Origin: G963422445 sp963422445
GTDB taxonomy: Bacteria > Pseudomonadota > Alphaproteobacteria > Thalassobaculales > Thalassobaculaceae
Reading direction: 5' to 3'
Length of the DNA stretch: 64,000 nt
Assembly: GCA_963422445.2 (NCBI GenBank)
Contig: OY729512.2
Span: forward strand, 2,604,001-2,668,000
A program made the position numbers and the translations under genes. The notes below the pieces were generated by a model. The model had not been told where the DNA came from. It was given only the letters and a program-made list of their open reading frames with translations, and ran no database searches. Below are positions 36,626 to 47,046 of the stretch, one piece after another; within the stretch, counting starts at the first letter, position 1, and each line of letters begins with the position of its first letter.

Positions 36626-38894
36626 TCATTGGATGTTGTTCCATGCGTTGATGAAGTCGATTCCGGCTTTGTATCGCTGCCATGCCTGCCAGATTTTCTC
36701 GGTTCCGGGGAGGGGCTGTTGCTTGCTGGTATGGAAGCCTGCGACGCGTGCGAGGTCGACCACGACGGTGCGGATGTCGGGAGGCTTGCCGGGCGGGGCG
36801 CGGATGATGCGATGGTATCTGAGCCAGACTTAGAGGACGTTGATTTCGTGCTCGGTGAAGCGCTCGCGCGCGGGCATGTGAGGCTTGTCGCGGGCGAGGC
36901 GTTCGAGGTCCATGACGCGCCATGCGGTGACGCCGTCGAAGGCGAGACACTTTCGCAGGTCGTCGGCGTCGTCGAGCCTGCGATCCTCGACGCGGGTGCC
37001 GACCTTGAGGATCCTGAAGTATTCCTCGACGGTCCAGCGCGCCTCGTACCAGGCAACGATGCGCCGGGCGTTGTCGATGTCGGCCTCGCCCTCGGTGGTG
37101 AGCAAGAGCCAGTGGAGCGGCTTGCAGCGCTTCGGCGGGTCGGGTTCCTGGACCGAGACGGCGAGCATGGGCAGCGGCGCCTGGTTGGCCCTGTTCCTCG
37201 GCGGCGCGCAGGTCGAGGCGGGCCTTGCGCCTGCGGCGTCTGCGGGGACCGCCGCAGGGGAGGCGTTCGATGGTTTTCGTCCCCAGCACCGGCTGCGCCG
37301 CCACGACGTCCCACAAGTCCGGTGTCTTGCCGTCGACGACAGCCCGGCGCTGCCGGCCGCGGTCGGAGCGGATCAACAGCCCGTCGCCGCTCTCGCGCGC
37401 CTTGCAGAACATCTCCCATATGTCGCCCTCACGGTCGCAGACCGTGACCACGCGGGTGTCGGGACAGGCCATCGCGAGCTGCCCGGCGCTCTCGAGCCGG
37501 CGCAGCCAGCGCACGCTCTCCGGCTCGGCCTCGCCGGCCGCGTCCGCGCCGTCGCGCTGGGTGGCGTTGAGTTCGAACACCCCGAGCGGACGCCGGGTTT
37601 CGCTGATCGCAAGCCCGACATGGGCGAGGATCCCCCTTGTTCCCGAGCCGCCGCCGCCGAGGTCCACCAGGCCCGTGGTCTTGCGGTGGCCGTTGTAGTT
37701 CAGCGTCGTGGTGTCCTGGATGGCGAGGACCACCGGCTCCAGCCGGCAGCGCTCGACCGTCGCCTCGCGGTGGGGTTGAAGAATGTCGTCCATCTTGATC
37801 CTGTCGTTGGACAGCAGCCGGTAGGCGGCCTTCTGCTCCGCCTCTGCGGGAAAGATCACGGGCAGGGACGCACCGGGGGCATTCTCCCATGCCCGGCCCA
37901 TCGCCAACAGCCGCTTGCGCAGGCGGCCGTCGGGATGCGAGCTGCGGCCGTACTCGAAGTCGGCCCAGTCCGCGCCTTTGACCCGGCAGGGCTCGGGCGT
38001 CGTGCCGAGGATGGGCGCCGGCTCCCGGCACAAGGCGTCCCGCCAGCCCTCGGCCAAGGGCTTGATCCACACCGATTTCGGCGCCGCCGCGCGGCGCCCC
38101 GGCGGAGACCCCGAGGTCCGCTCGGCGCAACACTTCCAGCCCGCCGCGCGGTAGCAGGTGCCGCGCCGCTCGGGACCCACATAAGTGTAGGCGGCCAACG
38201 GCACGGCCCCATGCGCCGCCTGCCAGTCGCCGGCCAGGCGCGCCGTCGACAGCGCCAGCACATGCGACGCCAGATTGTCGACCCGGACGCCGGGCAGCAG
38301 GAGAAAGCGATGCTGGTTGACCAGCTGCGTCAGGTTGGCGACCCGCGCCGCAGCCGACCAGCCGATGAAGGCGTCGCGGGCCGCCTGATGCCAGCTCGCG
38401 GCGCAGAAGCCGATGCCGCCAAGGCGGCCGTGAACCGACGAAACGATCCACCAGTTCAGCACCGCACCCGGCCTTCGCGACCACCCCTGCGGATGATGGC
38501 TCTCCATCATCTCCCGCCACGAGCGCTTGTCCGCCGCATCGCCGACCGGGACCAGCGTGACCTCCCCAAGCTCCGACAGCCCGCACCTCAGTTCCAGGTC
38601 CGGATAGCCCCGCTCGACCTCGCCGCCCACCGTTCCCGGCGTCCGGCACGGCATCGCCCGCGCCTCGGGCAACCAAATGCCCACCTTGTCCGCCAGCCGC
38701 GACAGAGCCTTGCTCGCTTGGGCAAGACACGGAACGCCCCGAGGGTTGCGCCAGTTCTCGCGCTCGCACAACGCGCGCGCCAGCGAATGGCGCGTCCGGC
38801 CCGTCTCGCCGGACGCCCCCTTCAGCCACTCAATCGTACCGGCGCTGAAATGCCGAAGCCCAATCTGCATGCCCAGAACATGCAGAACCGGCAT
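36626..38894 (-). pseudogene. DUF4338 (DruA-like) domain fused to Tn5/IS4-type transposase
   Basis: One frame from 38894 to about 37200 encodes, in order: an N-terminal winged-helix-like part (SLARALCERENWRNPRG); the DUF4338 domain (LNWWIVSSVHGRLGGIGFCAASW, NQHRFLLLPGVRVDNLASHVLALSTARLAGDW, GPERRGTCYRAAGWKCC, about 115-290); a Tnp_DNA_bind segment (DGRLRKRLLAMGRAWENAPG); and the Tn5-type DDE core (VVLAIQDTTTLNYNGHRKTTGLVDLG, TVCDREGDIWEMF). Near 37195 one extra base shifts the frame; the continuation is ARWTVEEYFRILKVGTRVE with the catalytic Glu. A TAA at 36830 interrupts it again before the natural end at 36626. Confidence 0.8.
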
Positions 38895-38982
38895 TACCTT
38901 GAAAACTGTGTCCTATTGAAAGACCCCTGACACTCCGAATATAGGGATTCAAACAGCGAACGTCAAGTAATGATCATAAGTC

Positions 38983-39087
38983 CCATTGAAAGAGGGCGTC
39001 GAAGCACTGGTCTTCGCTGCCGTAGAGGGAGAGGAACGTGTTGAGGCTGATTCCTTATATCTGAAACTGCACTGGGTTGCGCACCAT
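38983..39087 (-). pseudogene. IS1595-family transposase, N-terminal part (split by a transposon)
   Basis: The ATG at 39087 starts MVRNPVQFQI, then a TAA in place of a sense codon, then GISLNTFLSLYGSEDQCFDALFQW. This is the usual N-terminus of an ISXO2-type IS1595 transposase and joins the 34066-34910 part in frame once the transposon and one CCATTGAAAG duplicate are removed. The TAA shows it was already, or has become, a pseudogene independently of the insertion. Confidence 0.75.
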
Positions 39088-40028
39088 ATGAATATCCTTT
39101 TTCTATCATCAAATGACATGGCAGTATTCGATATTAAATACTGAGCTTCTTGCAAAATTGCCAGCCCGACCGGTTTTTTGCCTTCTCGAGGCTGATTTTG
39201 TTGTCGAGGGCCCGGGTTTCGGGGGCACCCCGTGGTATGTTGTGTTTCCACAACAACAAGATACCGAGGATGTGACCCCGATGACCCTTGGCTCGACCCT
39301 ATCCGATCTCTGGCGCCGATTTCAAGGGGACCTTTTCCCTGCGTTGGCCGAGGCGGTCGGTCCTCTCCTCGAGATGCACAAGCGCTTCGTGACAGCTCTC
39401 GATCTCGTCAAGGTGGAGGGCTTCGTCGATGGGGTGTGGACCGGTCCGGGTCGGCCCCGGGAGGATCGCCGGGCACTGGCCCGTGGCGTCATCGCCAAGG
39501 CGGTGTGGGATCTGCCGACGACCCGCCACCTGATCGACAGGCTCAAGGTGGACCCGACGTTGCGCTGACTGTGCGGCTGGTCGCGTGTCGCGGAGATCCC
39601 GCGTGAAGCGACGTTTTCGCGGGCGTTCGCCGAATTTTAGCAGTCCCGTCTTCCGGAGAGGATGCACGCGGCTCTGGTTGCAGAGACACTGGGCGACGCG
39701 CTCATCGGCCACGTCTCCCGGGACTCGACGGCCATCGAGGCCCGGGAGACGCCAGCCCCGAAGCCGAAGGCCAGGACGCCGAACCGCAAGCGCGGCCGGC
39801 TCCGCAAGGGCGCGGAGAGGACGAAGGAGCCTGGGCGTCTCGAACGGCAAGCGAACGGGATGGATCTCGATGAGAGGCTCGACGCGCTGCCGAAGGTCTG
39901 CGATCACGGGGTAAAGAAGACTGCCAAGGGGGTCATGGAGGCCTGGCGCGGTGACAAGCTGCATATCGACACGGCAGACTGCGGGGTGCCGCTGAGGACC
40001 GTTCTCACCTCGGCATCCGTCCATGATA

Positions 40029-41245
40029 CCAAACGCAAGTCATATGAACCGATACAGTGAGGCATCGGGATCAGCACGATGGGGCTACGGCCCAGCTGCG
40101 CCGGGTCGTATTGGTGATGACGTCGGGCTGGTCGGTCAGCCATTGCCACCCCGTCCAGCAGGCGTCCCTCAGGGCGGAGACATCCTTGAACACGCGGTTG
40201 GCGAAGCGGTTCGATTTCAGGAACAGAATGATCTGCTCCATCGGATTGAGTTCCGGACTGTAGGGCGGCAGATGCACGAGCGTCAGGTTGGGGGGAACGA
40301 GAAGGTCGCCCGAGCGATGCCAGCCCGCCCCGTCCAGCACAATCACGCCGTGCGCACCCGGCGCCACGGCCGCGCCGATCGCCGCCAGATGCTCGTTCAT
40401 CGACGCCGTGTTCGCCCTGTCCGCCACGTGGGCGATGCCGACGCCGCGCTCTGCGCAGGTGGCGCCGAACAGATAGACGTAGCCATAGCGATGGTCGCGC
40501 AGGATGCGCGGACGCTGCTTCCCATTCGCCCAGACCCGTGTCGTCATCCCCTTCTGGCCGATGCGCGCTTCGTCCTGGAACCAGATTTCTATCGGACCCG
40601 CCAGCGCCTCAGAGCTGAGCGCCGACGTCAACTGTGCCTCGAACTCCGCCACGAACGACCTCTGCCGCTCCGCGTCGGCTTTGGGGTGGACCGGCCGCCC
40701 CGAGACAAAGCGAAACCCGGCCCTTCGGAGCATCATACGGGCACCGCTCTCCGTATAGATGACCCCGAAGGCCTCCTCGATTTTCCGTACGATGTCCTGA
40801 ACGCGCCAGCGCGTCACACCGTCCCGCTCAAGCTCGGGACCCGCCTCGATCCAGGCGCCGATCTCGGCGATCTGCGCGTCCGTCAACCGGCCCTCGCTCC
40901 CGCCGCGCGGGAGATCCGCGAGGCCGTCGAAGCCCTCCGTGTTGTAGCGCAACACCCAGTCGCGCAGGATTTGAAGCTCCATGCCCTGCGCCCGAGCCGC
41001 CTCCGTGCGAGACGCACCCTCCATGATCATGGCGAGCGCACGCGCGCGCGACGCTTGCTTCGCGTCCCCGCAGTGCCTCGAAAGCGCGTGGAGCTCGTCC
41101 GCTGTGTGTGCCGTCCAGGTTATCGGCGTTGCCGCACTCATCGTCATCCTCCGGCGCTGGTGAGTCGATCACCACAGTCTATGAAGGTCGTCCGGACCGT
41201 CACCCCAACATATTGGGATGGTGAGTCAATTTGGAGCGCGCTTGG
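40029..41245 (-). mobile_element. IS630-family element, copy B (complete)
   Basis: The ends are TACCAAACGC at 40027 and, read inward, TACCAAGCGC from 41247, with TA on both edges. It is inserted in the transposase gene of copy X. Comparison with the uninterrupted copy Y shows that TGA is present on both outer sides of the TA edges, so the duplication may be longer than TA or a small change followed. A truncated relative is at 14905-15885. Confidence 0.85.
40071..41147 (-). CDS. IS630-family transposase, intact
   Basis: The 358-aa protein has the N-terminal helix-turn-helix (LSRHCGDAKQASRARALAMIMEGASRTEAARAQG), the linker DGVTRWRVQDIVRKIEEAFG and the DDE domain: PIEIWFQDEARIGQKG (first Asp), VIVLDGAGWHRSGDL (second Asp) and LPPYSPELNPMEQIILFLK (Glu). 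No frame break is seen and both element ends are present, so this copy may be active. It is one of the few intact transposases of the window. Confidence 0.92.
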   Translation of the reverse strand: MTMSAATPITWTAHTADELHALSRHCGDAKQASRARALAMIMEGASRTEAARAQGMELQILRDWVLRYNTEGFDGLADLPRGGSEGRLTDAQIAEIGAWIEAGPELERDGVTRWRVQDIVRKIEEAFGVIYTESGARMMLRRAGFRFVSGRPVHPKADAERQRSFVAEFEAQLTSALSSEALAGPIEIWFQDEARIGQKGMTTRVWANGKQRPRILRDHRYGYVYLFGATCAERGVGIAHVADRANTASMNEHLAAIGAAVAPGAHGVIVLDGAGWHRSGDLLVPPNLTLVHLPPYSPELNPMEQIILFLKSNRFANRVFKDVSALRDACWTGWQWLTDQPDVITNTTRRSWAVAPSC

Positions 41246-41941
41246 TATGACAGCCCGGTCGCGATCCCGCTGGCGATGATGACCGCCGCGCGTGTGACCA
41301 ATCTCTACGATCTCATGGACGCGGCCTATGATGCCAGGGAGATCTACCAGATGAGCGAACGGCTTGGTCATGTGCCGATCATCGATGTCAATCCGCGCCG
41401 GGACAAGGACCTCAAGGAGGAGCGAGACCGGGAGGCCCGGGCCCGGCGTGGAGTAGGCCATGTCGATCCCGAGAACGTGCGGGTCCGGATCCGGTCCGGT
41501 GTCGAGAGGACCAACGCCCGCCTCAAGGATGAGTGTGGCGGGCGCCATGTCCGCGTCCGTGGACATTCCAAGGTCGCCTGCCATCTCATGTTCGGCATCC
41601 TGGCCCTGGCGGCTGACCCGTTGATACGTCTCGCCGCCCCATAGCGCGGCTCCGACAACGCATACCGACCCTTCGCGGCCCTCTCGAAGAGAGGGACCCG
41701 GAGAGGCGTGTCCCGATGTCCGCAAAGGTCCCTGTTTGGTCTCATCATCTCTGATGAGACACCGCGAATCCATGGATTCCGACCTCCAGGTGCAGAGGTG
41801 AACGGAAGCAACCGACCGATCCGGGCTCACCGGACCCTGGGGACAGGAATTTTGCAAGAGGTTCTACTGCTTAGATTCGAGGGTAATCAGGTATCATTTT
41901 ATGCGACAGGACCGCCACGCCCTTCCGGGAATGTCGATCTC

Positions 41942-41978
41942 GGTGGTTGTGAGGGCAGATTTCGAACCTGCAACCACC
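41942..41978. repeat. Hairpin with tRNA T-arm-like loop downstream of yhaN
   Basis: The outer arms GGTGGTTG and CAACCACC (8 bp) enclose an inner stem GCAG/CTGC. On the minus strand the inner loop reads GGTTCGAAATC, like a tRNA T-loop, and is followed by CCTCACA-A-CCA in the position of an acceptor end. No matching 5' half of a tRNA is found upstream on that strand. It could be a tRNA 3' fragment left by an integration event, or a simple terminator-like dyad 40 bases after the yhaN stop. Confidence 0.3.
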
Positions 41979-44010
41979 AGCTGACGAGGCCGGGTGTTAA
42001 ACATACGGGGCCTTCGGCCTACGCAACCCGGTACTGCAGCCTCGACAAGGACACGTTCGGGCCGAGAACCGATTTTGCCAAGTCCACCAGATGCGGATGA
42101 TGCGTGAACAACAGAACCTGGGTCTTTTCGGCGAGCTTGCCGAGCACCCGCAATCCTGTTGCCGCTCGTTCGTCGTCGAAATTTATGAACAGGTCATCGG
42201 CAATGAACGGCAGTGCTTGGGCTTGGTCCAGATAGTCTTCAATCGATGCAACCCGTAACGCGAGAAAGAGCTGATCCGTGGTGCCACTGCTCATGCCATC
42301 GATAGCAACGGCCTCATTATTCGGTCGAACCCCTCGCAGTTGCGGTTGATCTTTTGAATCGTATGCGATCTCCAGGCGATCGAATGAACCGCTGGTCATG
42401 ATCGCGAACAACTCGGCGGCGCGCCGTAGCAAGGGTACCTGCTTCTCCTGGCGATAGCGGTCGATCGCCCATTGGAGTAGAATGGCTGCACCCCGAACCT
42501 GGACATACCGGCCCGCCACCGTAGCCATTTCCGTAATGGCACTCTGGCGTTGCGCTTCGGCAAGCGCTGCCGCGCCACCTCCGCTGACCGCATCGAGGTC
42601 TGCCTGCGCCGCTGTGCTCGCCTGGACCGCGGATCCAAGCTGGCGTTTCAGATCTTCAAGCTGCGTCGTGAGGGCCTTTTCGGCCGCAGCCGCGGTCGCA
42701 ATGTCGATGTGAGCGCACTCCACAACCAGACTGTCGATGTCGTGGCCATCAGCATCTGTTGTGAGGTTTGTAAGGACTGTCTGCAGATCGTGCTCGCATT
42801 TGCGAAGCGTCTCGGATCGCTCGATTGCCGTCCTGAGCTCTGCGTCTGTTTCGGCCTGAGCCTGGTCCCGAAGAGACTGGATCGAGGAATTGATCTCCGC
42901 GATGACCTGCCGTTCCCCGGCGATGTCTTTCTGAAACCTGACGATTTCCTTTTCGGTCGCGTCCCGGTGAACGCGGCGCTTGCGAACGTCATCGACCCGT
43001 TTCTCGATTTCGAGCATGGCATCTTCTGCCGGTTGGTTCTTCAAATTCGGTGCCACTGCCTCGACTAGGTTCCGCACCTTGGATTCAAAATCCTCGATAT
43101 CCCGTCTGATCTTGGCGATGCGGTCTTCGCGCGTAATCCGCATCCGACCGGCGATGTCTCGCATCTGGCCAATCGTCTCAATGTGTTCCGCGACGGCTGC
43201 AAGAGTTGAATCGTCGGGCAACCTCAATACGGTGAGGCTCTCGCGCCACCGATTCCGCCAATTCGACAAGTCCTTTTTGGCTTGTGCGACCGCACTGTTG
43301 CGCCGTTCGATCTCGGCCATGACAAGATCGAGTTCTTGCCGCAACTGTTGCCGCGTAGCCGCCGCTTTCTCAAGATCGTTTCTGGTGATGTCGGCCATTT
43401 CGAGAAGGACTGACAGCGTGTCGGTGGACTTAGCTGCGGGGTCAACACCGACGGCCTGCAATTCCCCGACAAGCTGTTCCCTTGCGTCCTCCTCCTGCTG
43501 CCGCAGGCGGTCCCGGGAGGTCTGGGCCTTTTCCCGGTCAACGATCAGGCCCTGAATCTGGTGATATTTTTCCGTCCACGCGGACATCAATTCCGGATCG
43601 AGCGGGTCGAACGGATATTCGGCCCACATGAAGCGCCAATCGGCTTTTAACGCGGTATCTTCGTTTTCAAGGGCTGAGCACTCATCGTTCAGATAGGCGA
43701 TCTGGGCTTTCGTCTCGTCGATCAGACGCGAGGCCTCCGCGTGTTTGGCTGCGGCTTTGGCGTTTCTGAACCTGTGGTCGACCAGTGTGTCGGCTTCCTG
43801 TATCGCCGGCTCGAACGCTGTCACTGGGTCTTCCGGCATGCCCTCCGGGATGTCGGAGGCGCCATCCGGATCCGGCCAAACATGGGTCGTCAGGATCGCG
43901 GACCAGAGGTCGTCACGGTAGCGGCGCGCCTCGGCAATCTGCTCCGGCGTCACGAGCTGCTTTTCCTGCATCGCCGACGTTTGGGCCTGTTCGTGGCTTT
44001 TCATCTGTCG

Positions 44011-45506
44011 AACCTCTTGCAAAATTCCTGTCCCCAGGGTCCGGTGAGCCCGGATCGGTCGGTTGCTTCCGGTCACCTCTGCACCTGGAGGTCGGAATCC
44101 ATGGATTCGCGGTGTCTCATCAGAGACGATGAGAACAAACAGGGACCTTTGCGGACATCGGGACACGCCCCTCCGGGTCCCTCTCTTCGAGAGGGCCGCG
44201 AAGGGTCGGTATGCGTTGTCGGAGCCGCGCTATGGGGCGGCGAGACGTATCAACGGGTCAGCCGCCAGGGCCAGGATGCCGAACATGAGATGGCAGGCGA
44301 CCTTGGAATATCCACGGACGCGGACATGGCGCCCGCCACACTCATCCTTGAGGCGGGCGTTGGTCCTCTCGACACCGGACCGGATCCGGACCCGCACGGT
44401 CTCGGGATCGACATGGCCTATTGCACGCCGGGCCCGGGCCTCCCGGTCTCGCTCCTCCTTGAGGTCCTTGTCCCGGCGCGGATTGACATCGATGATCGGC
44501 ACATGGCCAAGCCGTTCGCTCATCTGGTAGATCTCCCTGGCATCATAGGCCGCGTCCATGAGATCGTAGAGATTGGTCACACGCCCGGCGGTCATCATCG
44601 CCAGCGGGATCGCGACCGGGCTGTCATGGACGGATGCCGAGGTGAGGACGGTCCTCAGCGGCGCCCCGCAGTCTGCTGTGTCGATATGCAGCTTGTAACC
44701 GCACCAAGCCTCCAGACCCCCTTGGCAGTCTTCTTTGCCCCGTGATCGCAGACCTTCGGCAGCGCGTCGAGCATCTCATCGAGATCCATCCCGTTCGCTT
44801 GCTGTTCGAGACGCCCAGGCTCCTTCGTCCTCTCCTCGCCCTTGCGGGGCCGGCCGCGCTTGCGGTTCGGCGTCCTGGCCTTCGGCTTCGGGGCCGGCGT
44901 CTCCCGGGCCTCGATGGCCGTTGGGTCCCTCGACACGTGGCCGATGAGCGCGTCGCCCAGTGTCTCTGCAACCAGAGCCGCGTGCATCCTCTCCGGAAGA
45001 CGGGACTGCGACCATTTGGCAAACGCCCGCGAAAACGTCGCTTCACTCGGGATCTCCGCGACACGCGACCAGCCGCACAGCCGGCGCAACGTCGGGTCCA
45101 CCTTGAGCCTGTCGATCAGGGGGGCGGGTCGTCGGCAGATCCCATACCGCCTTGGCGATGACGCCACGGGCCAGCGCCTGGCGATCCTCCCGGGGCCGAC
45201 CCGGACCGGTCCACACCTCATCGACGAGGCCCTCCACCTTGACGAGATCGAGAGCCGTCACGAAGCGCTTGTACGTCTCCAGGAGAGGACCGACTGCCTC
45301 GGCCAACGCAGGGAAAAGGTCCCGTTGAAATCGGCGCCAGAGATCGGATAGGGTCGAGCCAAGGGTCATCGGGGTCACCTCCTCGGTATCTTGTTGTTGT
45401 GGAAACACAACATACCACGAGGTGGCCCCGAAACCCAGGCCCTCGACAACAAAATCAGCCTCGAGAAGGCAAAAAACCGGTCGGGCCGGCAATTTTGCAA
45501 GAAGCT
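44011..45506 (-). mobile_element. DDE-type IS (copy Y), inserted in yhaN
   Basis: The 1496-bp element has ends AACCTCTTGCAAAATTCC and, read inward, AGCTTCTTGCAAAATTGC. The 6-bp target duplicate CTGTCG lies at 44005-44010 and 45507-45512. It is the relative of copy X (39144-41873) and lies in the opposite direction about 2.1 kb away. Confidence 0.88.
44230..45369 (-). pseudogene. DDE transposase of copy Y, frameshifted
   Basis: It starts at 45369 (MTLGSTLSDLWRRF). One extra C in a C-run near 45120 shifts the frame within PTTRHLIDRL, and a missing base near 44715 shifts it again within KGVMEAW, compared with copy X. The three parts together give the full protein: DUF772-like domain, DPTAIEARETPAPKP, and the C-terminal VRIRSGVERTNARLKDECGGRHVRVRG ending at 44230. 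Copies X and Y carry different lesions, so each decayed on its own. Confidence 0.82.
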
Positions 45507-47046
45507 CTGTCGTTTTTCGGAGTCGAGCTGCCGACTGTTTTCAGATCGGCGTCGTTGCAGATCCTGAGCGCGGTCACAATAGGCCTGCAGGGTTTCGCGT
45601 GCCGGGACAGGAATTCGCAGCGTCGAGGTGTCGTCGGGAAGGGCTGGATGCATCTGCGCCAGAAACGAGTCGATCTGGTTCTGAATACTCTCCACCTCAC
45701 GGGTGGCATCGCGAAGATGCCTCGTGACGTCTTTGTCTCGGAGCACCCGGATCGTCGCTGCAAGTCTGGCGAAATCGGTGACTTCACCGATCGCCTCAAG
45801 GCGTTTCATAAATCTTTTCTGTCGTTCCCTGGTCTCAAAAAGCGCTTGTTCCTAATTCTTGAGTTCGGTCTCTATCCCCTCATGGTTTTGCAACAGTGCG
45901 CGCATCTCCCTGAGCCGTACATCCTTGGGCATGCGCGATTCCAGTGCGGCAATCCCGGTTTCGGTCCATCCCAGCTGACTCGCATGGATCAGAAATTCTC
46001 TCTCGTGACCGGCGAGCTCAGCTTCACGCTTCGGCAGATCGTCTCTCGACCGGAGAGTCTGGATACGCTCCTCCTTGAGCCTGTCCGACTCATCGGCGTG
46101 CTGTGCCAGCGCATCGTCGACTCCAAGCCCCGCAAGTTTGGCCTGTTCCTGCTCCAGTTGCGTCGAAAAGGTCGAAATCCGTGTTTCAGCGATGGAAATC
46201 TTCTTGCTGGCGTCGTCGAGTTGTAAGGATGCGTCTTTCGGTAACGGAACGACATCTGTCATGCCGGCAATATCTCGCTCGAGCTTCGTCTTCAATTGCA
46301 CATTCCTGTGGACCCGGCGAATTAGGCTTGACCGGTTAAGTCGAGCCGAACACGCCTTAAAATCGTCGTCGACCTTCCTGGAAGTCTCGGCGTCGTCGTC
46401 GTGCGCCTTCTTGAGGTCCGAATAGTCGCTCGTCTTGAATGTCGCGTTGCGCAGTTTGGCTGTCGCGTTCTCGAAGCGCTCAAAAGCCTGATAATATCGA
46501 CGCTTCGTCGAACGTCTTTTGCCCCACAGGCCGTCCGCTTCGATTTGCATCTCGTCGAGGTCGCGCCGCAGTCCAGACATCCCCGCGCTCGCGGCGAACA
46601 GCATTTGTCCGACATCGTCTTTCGCATCGAGGATTTCCCGTCCCCCGGTCCTGAGGCGAACGTGATCGAGGCTGAACATGCGCTCGAAAAACGCGCGATT
46701 GGCATTAACCAGAAACGGCGCTAGGGCGTTGTCTCCGCCGGTGACCGGCTGCCCCTCCGGCGTGAGGAGGGTGCTGGTTTTCCCTTTGCGACGAACCGCG
46801 TGAAACTGGCGTTCACCGTTCTCGATCAGGCCGGCGATCCGCATCGCCTCGTTGCCGTGCAGAAAACCGTGCGGCGAGCGTGGCGGAATCCCGAACAGGA
46901 ACCCTTAGATCGCCGCCAGAGTCGTGGACTTTCCGGCTTCGTTCGGGCCCAGCACGATGTGGATGTCGGGGGTGGACGGATCAAATTTTAGCGATCGGTC
47001 CGTGAAGGCCCCGAATTTCAGAATGTCCAGACGTCGGAACCGCATC

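Larger units (their letters stand above)
34911..38982. mobile_element. 4.07-kb transposon with DUF4338-Tn5-like transposase and cargo
   Basis: Both ends carry CTTATGATCATTACTTGACG in inverted orientation (34915-34934 and 38961-38980). Directly outside lies CCATTGAAAG on both sides (34901-34910 and 38983-38992), a 10-bp target duplication. Removing the insert and one duplicate restores the IS1595 reading frame (CFDALFQWRWP). The element holds, left to right, two overlapping small genes, a third small gene, an IS1595-type copy, and the long minus-strand DUF4338-transposase gene that begins about 90 bases inside the right end. The duplication length fits the IS4 family (9-12 bp), to which the transposase half belongs. 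Confidence 0.8.
39281..41644 (+). pseudogene. DDE transposase of copy X, interrupted
   Basis: From the ATG at 39281 (MTLGSTLSDLWRRF) the protein has the DUF772-like part ALARGVIAKAVWDLPTTRHLIDRLKVDPTLR. A TGA (39566-39568) and a TAG (after RAFAEF, near 39640) follow, then HVSRDSTAIEARETPAPKP with the first Asp. The IS630 insertion at 40028 follows, and after it the C-terminal domain resumes (LYDLMDAAYDAREIYQMSERLGHVPIIDVNPRRDK, VRIRSGVERTNARLKDECGGRHVRVRG) to the stop at 41644. The family is IS4-like DDE_Tnp_1; I cannot safely choose between IS1182, IS5 and unclassified groups. Confidence 0.8.
39144..41873 (+). mobile_element. DDE-type IS (copy X) interrupted by an IS630 copy
   Basis: The ends are AGCTTCTTGCAAAATTGCC at 39144 and, read inward, AACCTCTTGCAAAATTCCTG from 41873. 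The flanks are ATACTG and CTACTG, a probable 6-bp duplication with one change. Without the inserted IS630 (40029-41245) the element would be about 1.5 kb, like its relative copy Y at 44011-45506, which lies in inverted orientation. Confidence 0.8.
42019..47045 (-). pseudogene. YhaN-like AAA ATPase (SbcC-type), disrupted
   Basis: Starting at 47045 (RFRRLDILKFGAFTDRSLKF), the protein shows Walker A GPNEAGKST, then long coiled coils, and at the C-terminus the ABC-like signature region (GMSSGTTDQLFLALR) and Walker B (LPFIADDLFINFDDERAA). It is the SMC/SbcC-like partner of the phosphoesterase upstream, expected to process DNA ends. Three lesions are seen: a TAA at 46905-46907 just after Walker A, a TAG at 45852-45854, and an IS (copy Y) at 44011-45506 flanked by CTGTCG. 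Without them the protein would be about 1,170 aa. The C-terminal 715 codons are still open. Confidence 0.85.

Noticed and set aside
36885..38930. 681-codon plus-strand open frame opposite the DUF4338-transposase gene
   Set aside because: The minus-strand frame has clear DUF4338 and DDE motifs; the plus frame is Arg/Ala-rich shadow.
34911..38982. IS1595 element as the mover of the 4-kb transposon
   Set aside because: IS1595 elements usually make 8-bp duplications; the 10-bp duplicate and the placement of the Tn5-type gene beside the right end fit the IS4-type transposase better. It is not fully excluded.
41942..42010. Integron attC site, suggested by GTTAAAC and nearby dyads
   Set aside because: GTTAAAC fits the core consensus, but no matching RYYYAAC partner lies at a suitable distance and no integrase or cassette genes are present.
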